Shown piece by piece: positions 1-6,959 of a stretch of 6,959 bases of DNA. The stretch comes from DATLGD01 sp035540755 (GTDB lineage Bacteria > Actinomycetota > Actinomycetes > Mycobacteriales > SCTD01). The notes beneath the pieces are model-generated. The model did not search any database. It saw only the letters and a program-made list of their open reading frames with translations, and was not told where the DNA came from. The first letter of the stretch is position 1. The number at the start of each line of letters is the position of its first letter. The stretch is taken from the NCBI GenBank assembly GCA_035540755.1, contig DATLGD010000194.1:1-6959 (forward strand). Direction: 5' to 3'. The position numbers and the translations under genes are program-made.

Positions 1-126
1 GACGACCGCAGCCGGCTGCGCGGGCCGCACCGAGCCGTCGGCCGGCAGGCGCAGCTGCTCGCCGCCACGGCCGGGCTCGGGCCGCAGCGGCTGCGCCGGT
101 CGCTCGCCGCGCGCATCTCCCGCTGA
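1..126 (+). CDS. C-terminal end of an unidentified protein (cut by left edge)
   Basis: An open frame runs from base 1 to a TGA at 124-126 and encodes the last 41 residues of a protein. Nearly every codon ends in G or C, the coding signature seen in the other genes here, so I take it as real coding sequence. The visible tail is rich in Arg, Leu and Ala (it contains RQAQLLAATAGLG and ends in ARISR) and looks helical and basic. No motif is recognisable, so no function is proposed. It converges with the S4-domain gene, with 22 bases between the two stop codons. Confidence 0.6.
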   Translation, partial: DDRSRLRGPHRAVGRQAQLLAATAGLGPQRLRRSLAARISR

Positions 127-148
127 CGCGCGACTGCCGGGCGGTGGC

Positions 149-385
149 TCAGCCGGCGGCGGCCACCAGGCGCACGCGCCGCCCACCGAGGGCCACGACG
201 TCGCCGCTGCTGAGCTGGCGACCGCGCCGGGTCTCGACCCGTCCGCCGACGGTCACCTCGCCCGCCTCGAGCACCGCCTTGGCGTCGGCGCCGGTGTCGA
301 CCAGCCCGGCCAGCTTGAGCAGCTGGCCGAGCCGGATGCCGTCGCCGCGGACCTCCACGTCCACCACCGGTTCGCGCACCGGCAC
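149..385 (-). CDS. Small S4-domain RNA-binding protein (YbcJ-like)
   Basis: Encodes 78 residues consisting almost entirely of one S4 RNA-binding domain. The pattern GIRLGQLLKLAGLVDTGADAK (residues 16-36), then EAGEVTVGGRVETRRGRQL (40-58) and a closing GDVVALGGRRVRL (61-73), matches the stand-alone S4 proteins related to E. coli YbcJ. The basic VETRRGR stretch is the expected RNA-contact surface. Such proteins are thought to bind structured RNA, perhaps in ribosome or tRNA metabolism, but the exact target is generally unknown. The start is GTG at 385; a GAGGG Shine-Dalgarno lies just after the TAG stop of the upstream secreted-protein gene, only 12 bases away, suggesting cotranscription and possible translational coupling. 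A second in-frame GTG two codons later is a possible alternative start. The family call is firm; the cellular role is not. Confidence 0.88.
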   Translation of the reverse strand: MPVREPVVDVEVRGDGIRLGQLLKLAGLVDTGADAKAVLEAGEVTVGGRVETRRGRQLSSGDVVALGGRRVRLVAAAG

Positions 386-397
386 AGTCTGCCCTCG

Positions 398-1123
398 CTA
401 CGAGGCGCGCACGACGGTGACGGTGGCTGTGCCCGCGGAGCTCTCGAAGACGTAGGTGCCGGCACGCGGGAAGGCGACGTCCAGGACCTCGCCGACGAGC
501 AGGGCGTTGCCGGCGGCGGAGCGGTCGACGATCGGCTTCGGGGCGACGTGCTTGAAGGCCGCGTAGTCGCCGGTGTCGTTGCGGACGCCAAGCGTGGCCC
601 CCTCGACGAGCCGCACGCCGTCGAGCGCGGTGAGGTCGACGACCGGGCGGCTCTGCGCGACGAACCGGAACGTGGGGTTCACCGCGTTCGGGCTGAACAC
701 GACCGCGTAGCGGGTGCCGGCGGGCACGAAGCCCTTCTCGCCCTTGGCCGGGCCGGTGAACTCGCCGGTGGTCTCGGGGGTGCCGTCGGCGGCGCTCGCG
801 AGATGCCCGTAGAAGAACACGTCCAGCTGCCCGGCCCCGGTCGCGTCGGCCACATCGGTGATCTCGAAGCTGCCGCCGATGGCGCGCGGGTCGACCGGGA
901 AGACGTCGGCGACGACGCCGTCGGCGGCCTCTGCGGCCAGGTACACCTTGCGGCCCAGGCCTGGCCAGCCGCCCTCGCCGTCGGTGAAGCGGGTGGGGAG
1001 CTTGAAGGCGCCGGCGTAGTCCTGCACCTGGGCGCCGGTCGGCGTCGCCGGAGCGGCGCCGGCCGAGGGGACGACGAGGGCGGACACGGCGAGCAGCGGC
1101 AGGACGAGCAGGCGACGGCGCAC
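398..1123 (-). CDS. Secreted protein of unknown family
   Basis: Encodes 241 residues from a GTG at 1123. I chose this start because GGAGG (1130-1134, minus strand) sits six bases upstream and the protein then opens with a classical signal peptide: VRRR, a hydrophobic core LLVLPLLAVSALVV, and an AGA/A-type cleavage site near residues 21-24. The mature part is rich in Gly, Val, Thr and aromatic residues and has no cysteine, typical of an exported beta-sandwich protein. Notable stretches are LDVFFYGHLAS, GTRYAVVFSPNAVNPTFRFVAQ, and a C-terminal strand pair AGTYVFESSAGTATVTV that resembles the last strands of cupredoxin-like folds, although no Cys/His/Met copper site is visible. I do not recognise the family and propose no function. 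It is divergent from the B12-regulated permease and lies directly upstream of the S4-domain gene. The open frame extends back to 1360, but that extension runs antisense through the riboswitch and is not credible coding sequence. Confidence 0.82.
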   Translation of the reverse strand: MRRRLLVLPLLAVSALVVPSAGAAPATPTGAQVQDYAGAFKLPTRFTDGEGGWPGLGRKVYLAAEAADGVVADVFPVDPRAIGGSFEITDVADATGAGQLDVFFYGHLASAADGTPETTGEFTGPAKGEKGFVPAGTRYAVVFSPNAVNPTFRFVAQSRPVVDLTALDGVRLVEGATLGVRNDTGDYAAFKHVAPKPIVDRSAAGNALLVGEVLDVAFPRAGTYVFESSAGTATVTVVRAS

Positions 1124-1239
1124 GGAAGACCTCCGGAAGGGGTGCTGGGTGAGCACGAGTTCGACATCCGGGGCGCGACTCCTGCTCCGCGCGCATCGGT
1201 CCCACCGCTGCGGTGCTGGGCGGTCCGGTACGGTTCCGC

Positions 1240-1345
1240 CGACCCCCTCCGCCGGGGAAGTCCGGTGAGAGCCCGGTGCAGGTGCGCTACTGACGTCCGT
1301 CCCCTCCGAGGAGACGGCGAGCCAGATCGCCGGCGGAGAGCGGGC
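1240..1345 (+). promoter_or_regulatory. Cobalamin (B12) riboswitch, compact type
   Basis: Hallmarks of the B12 element occur in order: GGGGAAG (1254-1260), a CCGG-loop-CCGG hairpin with the conserved GGTGAGAGCC (1264-1273), the B12-box variant GCTACTG (1286-1292; consensus GCCACTG), a CCGTC/GACGG stem (1297-1301 with 1313-1317), and GAGCCAGATCGCC (1319-1331). A perfect 9-bp stem closes the core: 1247-1255 pairs with 1330-1338. The element is short and has no large peripheral domain between the B12 box and the GAGCCAG segment. It sits in the leader of the permease gene, where B12 binding would lower expression. A TACGGT at 1229-1234 could be the -10 box, but no good -35 is seen, so the true 5' boundary is uncertain. 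Class and ligand preference cannot be fixed by eye. Confidence 0.87.
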
Positions 1346-1359
1346 CGACTCGTTCCACA

Positions 1360-1389
1360 CCTCCGCCTACGAGGGAGAGCCGGTTCTCC
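1360..1389 (+). promoter_or_regulatory. Probable expression platform: Shine-Dalgarno-sequestering hairpin
   Basis: The purine-rich ribosome site (GAGGGAGAG, 1371-1379) lies between two pyrimidine segments that can each pair with it. Downstream, GGAGA (1374-1378) pairs with TCTCC (1385-1389), extended by a G-T pair around a CCGG loop and ending one base before the ATG. Upstream, CCTC (1360-1363) pairs with GAGG (1371-1374). The two pairings share bases, so they would be mutually exclusive states. Position just after the B12 aptamer and against the start codon suggests control of translation initiation. The pairings are seen; the switching mechanism is inferred. Confidence 0.5.
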
Positions 1390-2154
1390 ATGCTCGACAC
1401 CTTCCCGCTCCTCGCCCTGGCTGCCACGAGCTTCGTGCTCGGCGCCCGGCACGGTCTCGACTGGGACCACATCGCGGCGATCACCGACCTGACCAGCCCG
1501 CGCAAGGGCGACGAGGACGCGCCGAAGCGGCACGGCCGGCGCGGCCTCGGTCTCGCGCTCTTCTACTGCATCGGCCACGGCCTGGTGCTCGCCGTGTTCG
1601 CCGGCCTGATCCTCCTGCTGGGCATCGGCCTGCCGGCCGGGCTGGACTCGGTGTTCGAGTACCTCGTCGGGCTCACCCTCGTGGTGCTCGGCGGCGTGGT
1701 GCTGTTCCAGCTCGGCCGGTACCGCAGTGACTACCGCTACAGCGGCCGGATCAGCCTCGTGGTCGGGGCAATCCGTCGCGGCTGGGCGCGGGCCCGCCGC
1801 CAGGAGGTGGCCGACGACGCGTTCGCGGACGTCGACCGCCGCGGCGCCTTCCTCGTGGGCCTGCTGCACGGCACCGGCGCCTCCACGCCGACGCAGGTGG
1901 TGCTGTTCGCGACGACCGCTGCGGCCGGCTCCACCGGCGACGCCGCCGTCGTCCTGGCCGCCTTCGTGCTCGGCCTGATCGTCACCGACCTCGGCATCGC
2001 CGCGGCCTGGGTCTCCGGTCTCATCGGCACCCGGCGCGCGCCGTCGGTGCAGCTGGGGCTGGGCGTCGTCACCGGCGTCGCGTCGCTGACGCTCGGCGCG
2101 CTCATCCTCACCGGCTACAGCGACCTCGTCCCGCCGCTCGTGGGCGAGGGCTGA
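1390..2154 (+). CDS. HoxN/NicO-family transition-metal permease, probable cobalt importer
   Basis: Encodes 254 residues of a polytopic membrane protein with about six hydrophobic segments: roughly residues 4-19, 53-80, 86-109, 153-180, 182-207 and 215-240. The first segment ends in GARHGLDWDHIAAI (18-31), corresponding to the metal-binding RHA-(V/F)-DADHI signature of nickel/cobalt transporters, with His21, Asp24, Asp26 and His27 kept. IGHGLVL (61-67) and GLLHGTGASTPTQ (157-169) match the other conserved family segments. The family moves Ni2+ or Co2+ across the cytoplasmic membrane. It is shorter than classical NiCoT proteins (about 330-350 residues) and is a divergent member. A basic cytoplasmic loop (about 110-151) joins the halves. 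The upstream B12 riboswitch argues for cobalt as substrate, since nickel genes are not expected under B12 control. ATG at 1390 is preferred because the first segment begins right after it. Annotation pipelines may call it a nickel transporter. Confidence 0.87.
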   Translation: MLDTFPLLALAATSFVLGARHGLDWDHIAAITDLTSPRKGDEDAPKRHGRRGLGLALFYCIGHGLVLAVFAGLILLLGIGLPAGLDSVFEYLVGLTLVVLGGVVLFQLGRYRSDYRYSGRISLVVGAIRRGWARARRQEVADDAFADVDRRGAFLVGLLHGTGASTPTQVVLFATTAAAGSTGDAAVVLAAFVLGLIVTDLGIAAAWVSGLIGTRRAPSVQLGLGVVTGVASLTLGALILTGYSDLVPPLVGEG

Positions 2155-2158
2155 CCGC

Positions 2159-2238
2159 CCGGCAGGAGGGCTCCTGACGGTTCCGGGGGCCGGCCGATCC
2201 GGCAGGAGGGCTCCTGCCGGTGTCGGGGGGTCGGATCC
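2159..2238. repeat. Imperfect tandem repeat of two ~40-bp palindromic units
   Basis: An identical 18-base block, CCGGCAGGAGGGCTCCTG, occurs at 2159-2176 and again at 2199-2216. The tails also match in part: each has a GGT, a run of five or six G, and ends in GATCC (2196-2200 and 2234-2238), so this is a duplicated unit and not just a repeated hairpin. The core is an inverted repeat: AGGAG and CTCCT arms around GG, extended to 10-bp arms in the second copy and interrupted by one A in the first. The array begins four bases after the permease stop. It may be a terminator, a small dispersed palindromic repeat family, or both. Confidence 0.85.
2199..2220. terminator. Possible hairpin terminator after the permease gene
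   Basis: The second repeat copy is a perfect palindrome in its arms, CCGGCAGGAG and CTCCTGCCGG, forming an 8-bp or longer GC-rich stem with a small AGGGCT loop. It lies 45 bases past the permease stop, and the imperfect first copy directly follows that stop. There is no T-run, as is common for putative actinobacterial hairpin terminators, so termination is only inferred from location and stability. Confidence 0.35.
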
Positions 2239-2257
2239 GGCGCCGGCCGCGTAGTGT
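2230..2257 (+). promoter_or_regulatory. Possible promoter of the thiC-cobT operon
   Basis: TAGTGT at 2252-2257 fits the TANNNT -10 pattern of actinobacterial housekeeping promoters. Transcription would begin near 2263-2265, just before the TPP aptamer, which is the expected geometry. The -35 region would fall around 2229-2235 (GGTCGGA), a weak match, and lies within the tail of the second tandem repeat unit. Confidence 0.35.
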
Positions 2258-2263
2258 CCGCGA

Positions 2264-2356
2264 CGACCCGCGGGAGCCTCGCGCCGAGGCCGAGAGGGCG
2301 GCAGGACCGGCCGCCGACCGTTCGCACCTGATCCGGTTAGCACCGGCGTAGGGAGG
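2264..2356 (+). promoter_or_regulatory. TPP riboswitch (THI box)
   Basis: The 3' half is nearly canonical: GACCGTTCGCACCTGATCCG followed by GTTAGCACCGGCGTAGGGAGG, the actinobacterial form of the THI box. The 5' half has GGGAGCCTC...GAGGCCGAGAGGG, matching the conserved GGGAGC and CTGAGA blocks. Visible stems are GCCTC/GAGGC (2276-2280 with 2286-2290), GGCGGC/GCCGCC (2297-2302 with 2310-2315) and CCGG/CCGG (2333-2336 with 2343-2346). The ribosome site GGGAGG (2351-2356) is part of the conserved 3' end of the aptamer and is seven bases from the thiC ATG. TPP binding would therefore be expected to close the ribosome site and repress translation of thiC. Confidence 0.95.
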
Positions 2357-2363
2357 ACTCGCC

Positions 2364-4181
<1,818 letters not shown>

Positions 4182-4209
4182 ACCCGACCGCACGAGGAGA
4201 GGCACGCAC

Positions 4210-5268
4210 GTGGGACTGCTCGAGGACACCGTCGCCGGCATCCGGCCTGCCGACGCCGAGGCACTGGCCGCCGCGCGCGAGCGGCAGGCGCGGCTGACCA
4301 AGCCCCGCGGCTCGCTCGGCGTGCTCGAGGAGCTGGGGGAGCGGCTGGCCGGGCTCGCCGGCGCGTGCCCGCCGCCGGTGCCGTCGCCGGCCGTCGTGGC
4401 GGTGTTCGCCGCCGACCACGGCGTGCACGCGCAGGGGGTGTCGCCCTGGCCGCAGGAGGTCACCGCCCAGATGGTCGGCAACTTCCTGGCCGGCGGCGCG
4501 GCCGTGAACGCGATCGCCGCCGTCACCGGAGCCGAGGTGGTCGTCGTCGACGTCGGCGTGGCCGCGCGGCTCGACCCGCACCCGAGCCTGCTCGACCGCA
4601 AGGTGCGGCCGGGCACCGACGACCTGTCAGCCGGACCTGCCATGTCGCGCGAGGACGCGCGGCGAGCGGTCGAGGTCGGGATCGACGTCGCGAACGACCT
4701 CGTCGACGGCGGCGCGCGGTGCCTGCTCACCGGCGACATGGGCATCGCGAACACCACCGCCTCGGCGGTCCTGGTGGCGGCCTTCACCGGCGCCTCCGCC
4801 GAGGAGGTGACCGGGCGGGGCACCGGCGTCGACGACCGGACCCTGGCCGTCAAGACAGCGGTCGTGCAGGCCGCCCTCGACCTGCACCGGCCCGACCCGA
4901 CCGACCCGCTCGGCGTCGTCGCCGCGGTCGGCGGTCTGGAGCACGCCGCCCTCGCCGGTTTCGTGCTCGGCGCCGCCGCACGGCGCGTGCCGGTGGTGCT
5001 CGACGGCGTCATCGCGGTCTCGGCCGCGCTGGTGGCCGCGGCACTCGCCCCGTCCACGGTCGACGCCTGCACGGCCGGCCACCGCTCGGTCGAGCCGGGT
5101 GCGTCGCGCGCCCTCGACGCGCTCGGCCTGTGCCCGCTGGTGGACCTGCAGCTCCGCCTGGGCGAGGGCACCGGGGCGCTGCTGGCGCTGCCGCTCGTGC
5201 AGGCCGCGGCCGCCACGCTGCGGGACATGGCGACCTTCGACAGCGCCGGTGTGAGCGACAAGGCCTGA
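4210..5268 (+). CDS. cobT: Nicotinate-nucleotide--dimethylbenzimidazole phosphoribosyltransferase CobT
   Basis: Encodes 352 residues, the usual CobT length. The enzyme transfers phosphoribose from nicotinate mononucleotide to 5,6-dimethylbenzimidazole, giving alpha-ribazole phosphate for the lower loop of cobalamin. Conserved segments appear in order: TKPRGSLGVLE (30-40), ADHGV (68-72), SPWPQEVTAQMV, GDMGIANTT (175-183), GRGTGVDD (202-209), DGVIAVSAAL, GHRSVEP (290-296) and LRLGEGTGALLA near the end. In the last, Glu319 corresponds to the catalytic Glu317 of Salmonella CobT. GDMG has Asp where Salmonella has Glu (GEMG), a conservative change I believe is common in actinobacteria. The start is GTG at 4210, with AGGAGAGG ending seven bases upstream. 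The 28-base gap from thiC with no terminator implies one transcript under the TPP riboswitch. No other B12-synthesis gene is visible nearby. Confidence 0.97.
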   Translation: MGLLEDTVAGIRPADAEALAAARERQARLTKPRGSLGVLEELGERLAGLAGACPPPVPSPAVVAVFAADHGVHAQGVSPWPQEVTAQMVGNFLAGGAAVNAIAAVTGAEVVVVDVGVAARLDPHPSLLDRKVRPGTDDLSAGPAMSREDARRAVEVGIDVANDLVDGGARCLLTGDMGIANTTASAVLVAAFTGASAEEVTGRGTGVDDRTLAVKTAVVQAALDLHRPDPTDPLGVVAAVGGLEHAALAGFVLGAAARRVPVVLDGVIAVSAALVAAALAPSTVDACTAGHRSVEPGASRALDALGLCPLVDLQLRLGEGTGALLALPLVQAAAATLRDMATFDSAGVSDKA

Positions 5269-5295
5269 GCGCGAGCCGGTCCCGTGGGTCGCCTT

Positions 5296-5333
5296 CCCGG
5301 TCGGGCGGCTGCCGCGCCGGCGGCTCGACCGGG
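5296..5333 (+). terminator. Possible terminator of the thiC-cobT operon
   Basis: CCCGGTCG (5296-5303) and CGACCGGG (5326-5333) are perfect 8-bp inverted arms. The stem can extend inward by one G-T and two G-C pairs to about 11 bp around a GC-rich loop. It lies 27 bases after the cobT stop and is followed only by TTGCCCC, so there is no T-run. A competing pairing, CGAGCCG (5272-5278) with CGGCTCG (5321-5327), overlaps it. The rest of the 232-bp gap to the next start (5269-5500) shows no gene and no promoter I can support. Confidence 0.4.
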
Positions 5334-5489
5334 TTGCCCCGCCGCTATCTGCATCCCGCTCCTGAGGTGACGAACCTGTGGCCTCTGCGACTGGCCGTGT
5401 CCGGTTCGCCCCGGTCTGGTCCCGGGCACACTCCCGGTGTCGCACCCGCGGCCATGACCCATCAGGACGGCGACCCACGACCAGGCGAC

Positions 5490-5495
5490 GAGGTG
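5490..5495 (+). promoter_or_regulatory. Ribosome binding site that fixes the start of the GHKL protein
   Basis: GAGGTG lies five bases before the GTG at 5501. The frame is open further upstream to a GTG at 5378, but the extra 41 residues are Arg-rich and non-conserved in appearance, and the 5501 start gives the family's normal length of about 140 residues. Confidence 0.6.
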
Positions 5496-5500
5496 CCCAC

Positions 5501-5935
5501 GTGCAGCAGCCCGCCCCGCAGCCGCAGCGCCGGTCGGGGGAGCCCGACGACGGACAGCGGTGCCTGAGGGTCGTGCACCAGCAGGTCGTGGACCCCGGGC
5601 CGCACGGGCCGCGTCAGGCGCGCGCGGCCGTGCAGCGCTGGGCCCGTGATGCCGGCGCCGAGCGGCTGTGCGACGACCTGATGCTCATCGTGAGCGAGCT
5701 GGTGACCAACGCCGTGCGGTACGGAGCCCCGCCCGTACGGGTGGAGGTGGCGGTCGAGGACCGGACGATCACGGTCGCCGTGCGCGACGACGACCCGGTG
5801 GCTCCCGTGCCGAAGGACGCCGACGCCGACGCCGAGGGCGGGCGCGGCCTGCTGCTCATCGACCTGCTCGCCCTCGAGCACGGCGTGCGGTCCGAGCCGC
5901 CGGGCAAGACCGTCTGGGCGGCCCTGGCCCGCTGA
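5501..5935 (+). CDS. ATP-binding protein of the anti-sigma factor / serine kinase type (HATPase_c_2)
   Basis: Encodes 144 residues forming a single GHKL ATPase domain like RsbW and SpoIIAB. The N-box helix is DDLMLIVSELVTNAVRYG (58-75), with Glu66 and Asn70 for Mg-ATP. VAVRDDDPVAPV (92-103) is the G1-region strand and loop. An acidic DADADAE lid (106-112, from a GACGCC triplication) precedes the G2 box GGRGLLLIDLLA (113-124), and GKTVWAAL (135-142) is the usual closing strand. These proteins bind sigma factors or phosphorylate anti-sigma antagonists in the cytoplasm. This form, with D-x-x-P in place of a classical DxGxG, is abundant in actinobacteria, often as orphans. No sigma factor or antagonist gene is adjacent, so the partner is unknown. 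GTG at 5501 is chosen over the GTG at 5378. It converges with the next gene, with 15 bases between stops. Confidence 0.88.
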   Translation: MQQPAPQPQRRSGEPDDGQRCLRVVHQQVVDPGPHGPRQARAAVQRWARDAGAERLCDDLMLIVSELVTNAVRYGAPPVRVEVAVEDRTITVAVRDDDPVAPVPKDADADAEGGRGLLLIDLLALEHGVRSEPPGKTVWAALAR

Positions 5936-5950
5936 CCGGGACGGCCTGTC

Positions 5951-6959
5951 TCAGCCGCTCAGGTCCGGGCCGCCGGCCGGCAGCACCGGGCCGGCGCCCT
6001 TCGTGCTGCCCGGCGGGAGCAGCAGCGGTGACGGCGGTTCCGACGGGTGCGGCGCCCCCGTGCCCGACGGCGTCGGCCGCGGCCCGGCCGGCAACGGCGT
6101 CGACGGCGATCCGGGCGCGTCGGGCGCGCTCGAGGGCACCTCGCCCGCCGGAGCGGGTGTCGCCCCGTTCGGGGCCGATGGCGCGGGCTGTGGCTCCGGG
6201 GCGGGCAGGCGCTCGGGCAGGGCGGCGTCCACCGGTGCCGGCAGCGCTCCGGTGCCGACCTGCTCGGTGAGCTCGGCGAGCAGCCGCCGGGACAGCGCGA
6301 GGACGCTGCGCAGCTCTGCCCGCTGGTCGTCGTCGCCCACCGATGCGACCTCCTGCGCGAGCAGGCGCAGCGCCTGCTCGGCCGCTGCCGGGTCGGTGGC
6401 GGCCAGGGCCATGACGCGGGCGACCTCGGCGTGCAGCCCGTGTGCCGCCTGGACGAGCGTCTCGGACGTGGCCCCGCGCTCGTGCAGCCGGAACAGCTCC
6501 GCGTAGGAGGACGCCGCCGCCGTCATGTCGGGCGTGCCGGTGGGCGGCGCGGTCGACGGGCCGGCCGGCAGCACCCCGGCGAGGACGCCGATGAGCGCGG
6601 CCGCGGCGAGGGCGGGGGCCACCGGCAGAGCCGCGCGCAGCGCTCGCCGGCGCGGGTGGAGGGGGGCGAGCCGTGCCGTGTCCGCGGCCGGCACCGCCGC
6701 CGGCCGGTCGGCCCGGGAGGAGGACGACGGCTGGTCGCCGCTGTGCGCAGCGGTGCCGGTCAGCGACGGGGAGGTGATGCGGGCCGTGAACGCGGCGAGG
6801 TCGTTGCGGGTGCCCTCGACCACGTCGACGGCGACGTCGTGGGCGCCGAGCTCCACCGCGGCCGCGAGCAGGCCCAGGTCGCTGGACAGGCTCAGTCGGG
6901 CGTGCGCCAGCTCGTCGAGGAGCGCGCCGACCGCCGAGGGGTCGGCTGCCGGGCAGCCC
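5951..6959 (-). CDS. Membrane-anchored protein of unknown function with proline-rich tail (5' end off the window)
   Basis: The frame is open from the right edge to a TGA at 5951-5953, giving at least 335 residues. The 34 codons before the GTG at 6856 (reading ALLDELAHARLSLSSDLGLL and on) continue with strong G/C-third-position bias and no stop, so that GTG is internal and the true start lies beyond 6959. Layout: an N-terminal helical part of about 70 residues; a Ser/Ala-rich linker; basic HPRRRALR, then one hydrophobic segment PVAPALAAAALIGVLAGVLP encoded near 6566-6640; a helical region rich in Ala, Leu, Glu and Arg (SYAELFRLHERGATSE to ELTEQV); and about 100 residues rich in Pro, Ala, Gly and Ser. 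The positive-inside rule puts the N-terminus in the cytoplasm and the tail outside. This resembles anti-sigma factor topology but no zinc or sigma-binding motif is visible. I do not recognise the family. Confidence 0.75.
   Translation of the reverse strand, partial: GCPAADPSAVGALLDELAHARLSLSSDLGLLAAAVELGAHDVAVDVVEGTRNDLAAFTARITSPSLTGTAAHSGDQPSSSSRADRPAAVPAADTARLAPLHPRRRALRAALPVAPALAAAALIGVLAGVLPAGPSTAPPTGTPDMTAAASSYAELFRLHERGATSETLVQAAHGLHAEVARVMALAATDPAAAEQALRLLAQEVASVGDDDQRAELRSVLALSRRLLAELTEQVGTGALPAPVDAALPERLPAPEPQPAPSAPNGATPAPAGEVPSSAPDAPGSPSTPLPAGPRPTPSGTGAPHPSEPPSPLLLPPGSTKGAGPVLPAGGPDLSG

Noticed and set aside
1124..1360. N-terminal extension of the secreted protein to an upstream start at 1360
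   Set aside because: It would place 79 residues before the signal peptide and runs antisense through the B12 aptamer; GGAGG directly before 1123 supports the shorter form.
548..1492. Plus-strand open frame (314 codons) opposite the secreted-protein gene
   Set aside because: It is antisense to a gene with a good Shine-Dalgarno and signal peptide, and runs through the B12 riboswitch into the permease in the wrong frame.
679..2343. Long minus-strand open frame (554 codons) across the permease and riboswitches
   Set aside because: It overlaps the permease antisense and the secreted gene out of frame; composition is low-complexity Arg/Pro/Ala, typical of a frame shadow.
5378..5500. Upstream GTG start for the GHKL ATPase
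   Set aside because: The added 41 residues are Arg-rich and unlike the family, and GAGGTG before 5501 gives a normal-length protein.

Overview
The window has very high GC, almost exclusive G/C at third codon positions, frequent GTG starts and short gene gaps. This points to a high-GC actinobacterium; a Geodermatophilaceae-like soil or rock organism (Blastococcus, Geodermatophilus, Modestobacter) is my best guess, from general feel rather than a marker gene. It reads as ordinary chromosome. I see no transposase, phage gene, CRISPR array, tRNA or rRNA.

Layout, left to right. Bases 1-126 hold the C-terminal end of an unidentified plus-strand gene. On the minus strand, a secreted protein of unknown family (398-1123) is followed 12 bases downstream by a small S4-domain RNA-binding protein of the YbcJ type (149-385), and the two probably share a transcript. 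The 266-bp gap 1124-1389 separates the secreted gene from a plus-strand HoxN/NicO-type metal permease (1390-2154). It carries a compact cobalamin riboswitch and a hairpin that can hide the permease Shine-Dalgarno sequence, so the permease is most likely a B12-repressed cobalt importer.

The 209-bp gap 2155-2363 holds an imperfect tandem repeat of about 40 bp, each copy built on a CCGGCAGGAG/CTCCTGCCGG-type palindrome. A probable promoter and a clear TPP (THI-box) riboswitch follow. The riboswitch leads a two-gene operon: thiC (2364-4181), which makes the thiamin pyrimidine, and cobT (4210-5268), which activates the lower ligand of cobalamin. A hairpin at 5296-5333 may end this operon.

The right part holds a small GHKL-type ATP-binding protein of the anti-sigma/serine kinase class (5501-5935). 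It converges with a one-TM-segment, proline-rich-tailed protein of unknown function (5951 to beyond the right edge, minus strand).

The organising theme of the centre is vitamin economy. Cobalt supply appears to be under B12 control, while pyrimidine synthesis for thiamin and the cobT step of B12 synthesis appear to share one TPP-controlled transcript. I found no convincing new enzyme system. The best leads are the tandem palindrome next to the thiC leader, the placement of cobT under a TPP riboswitch, and the two proteins of unknown family.
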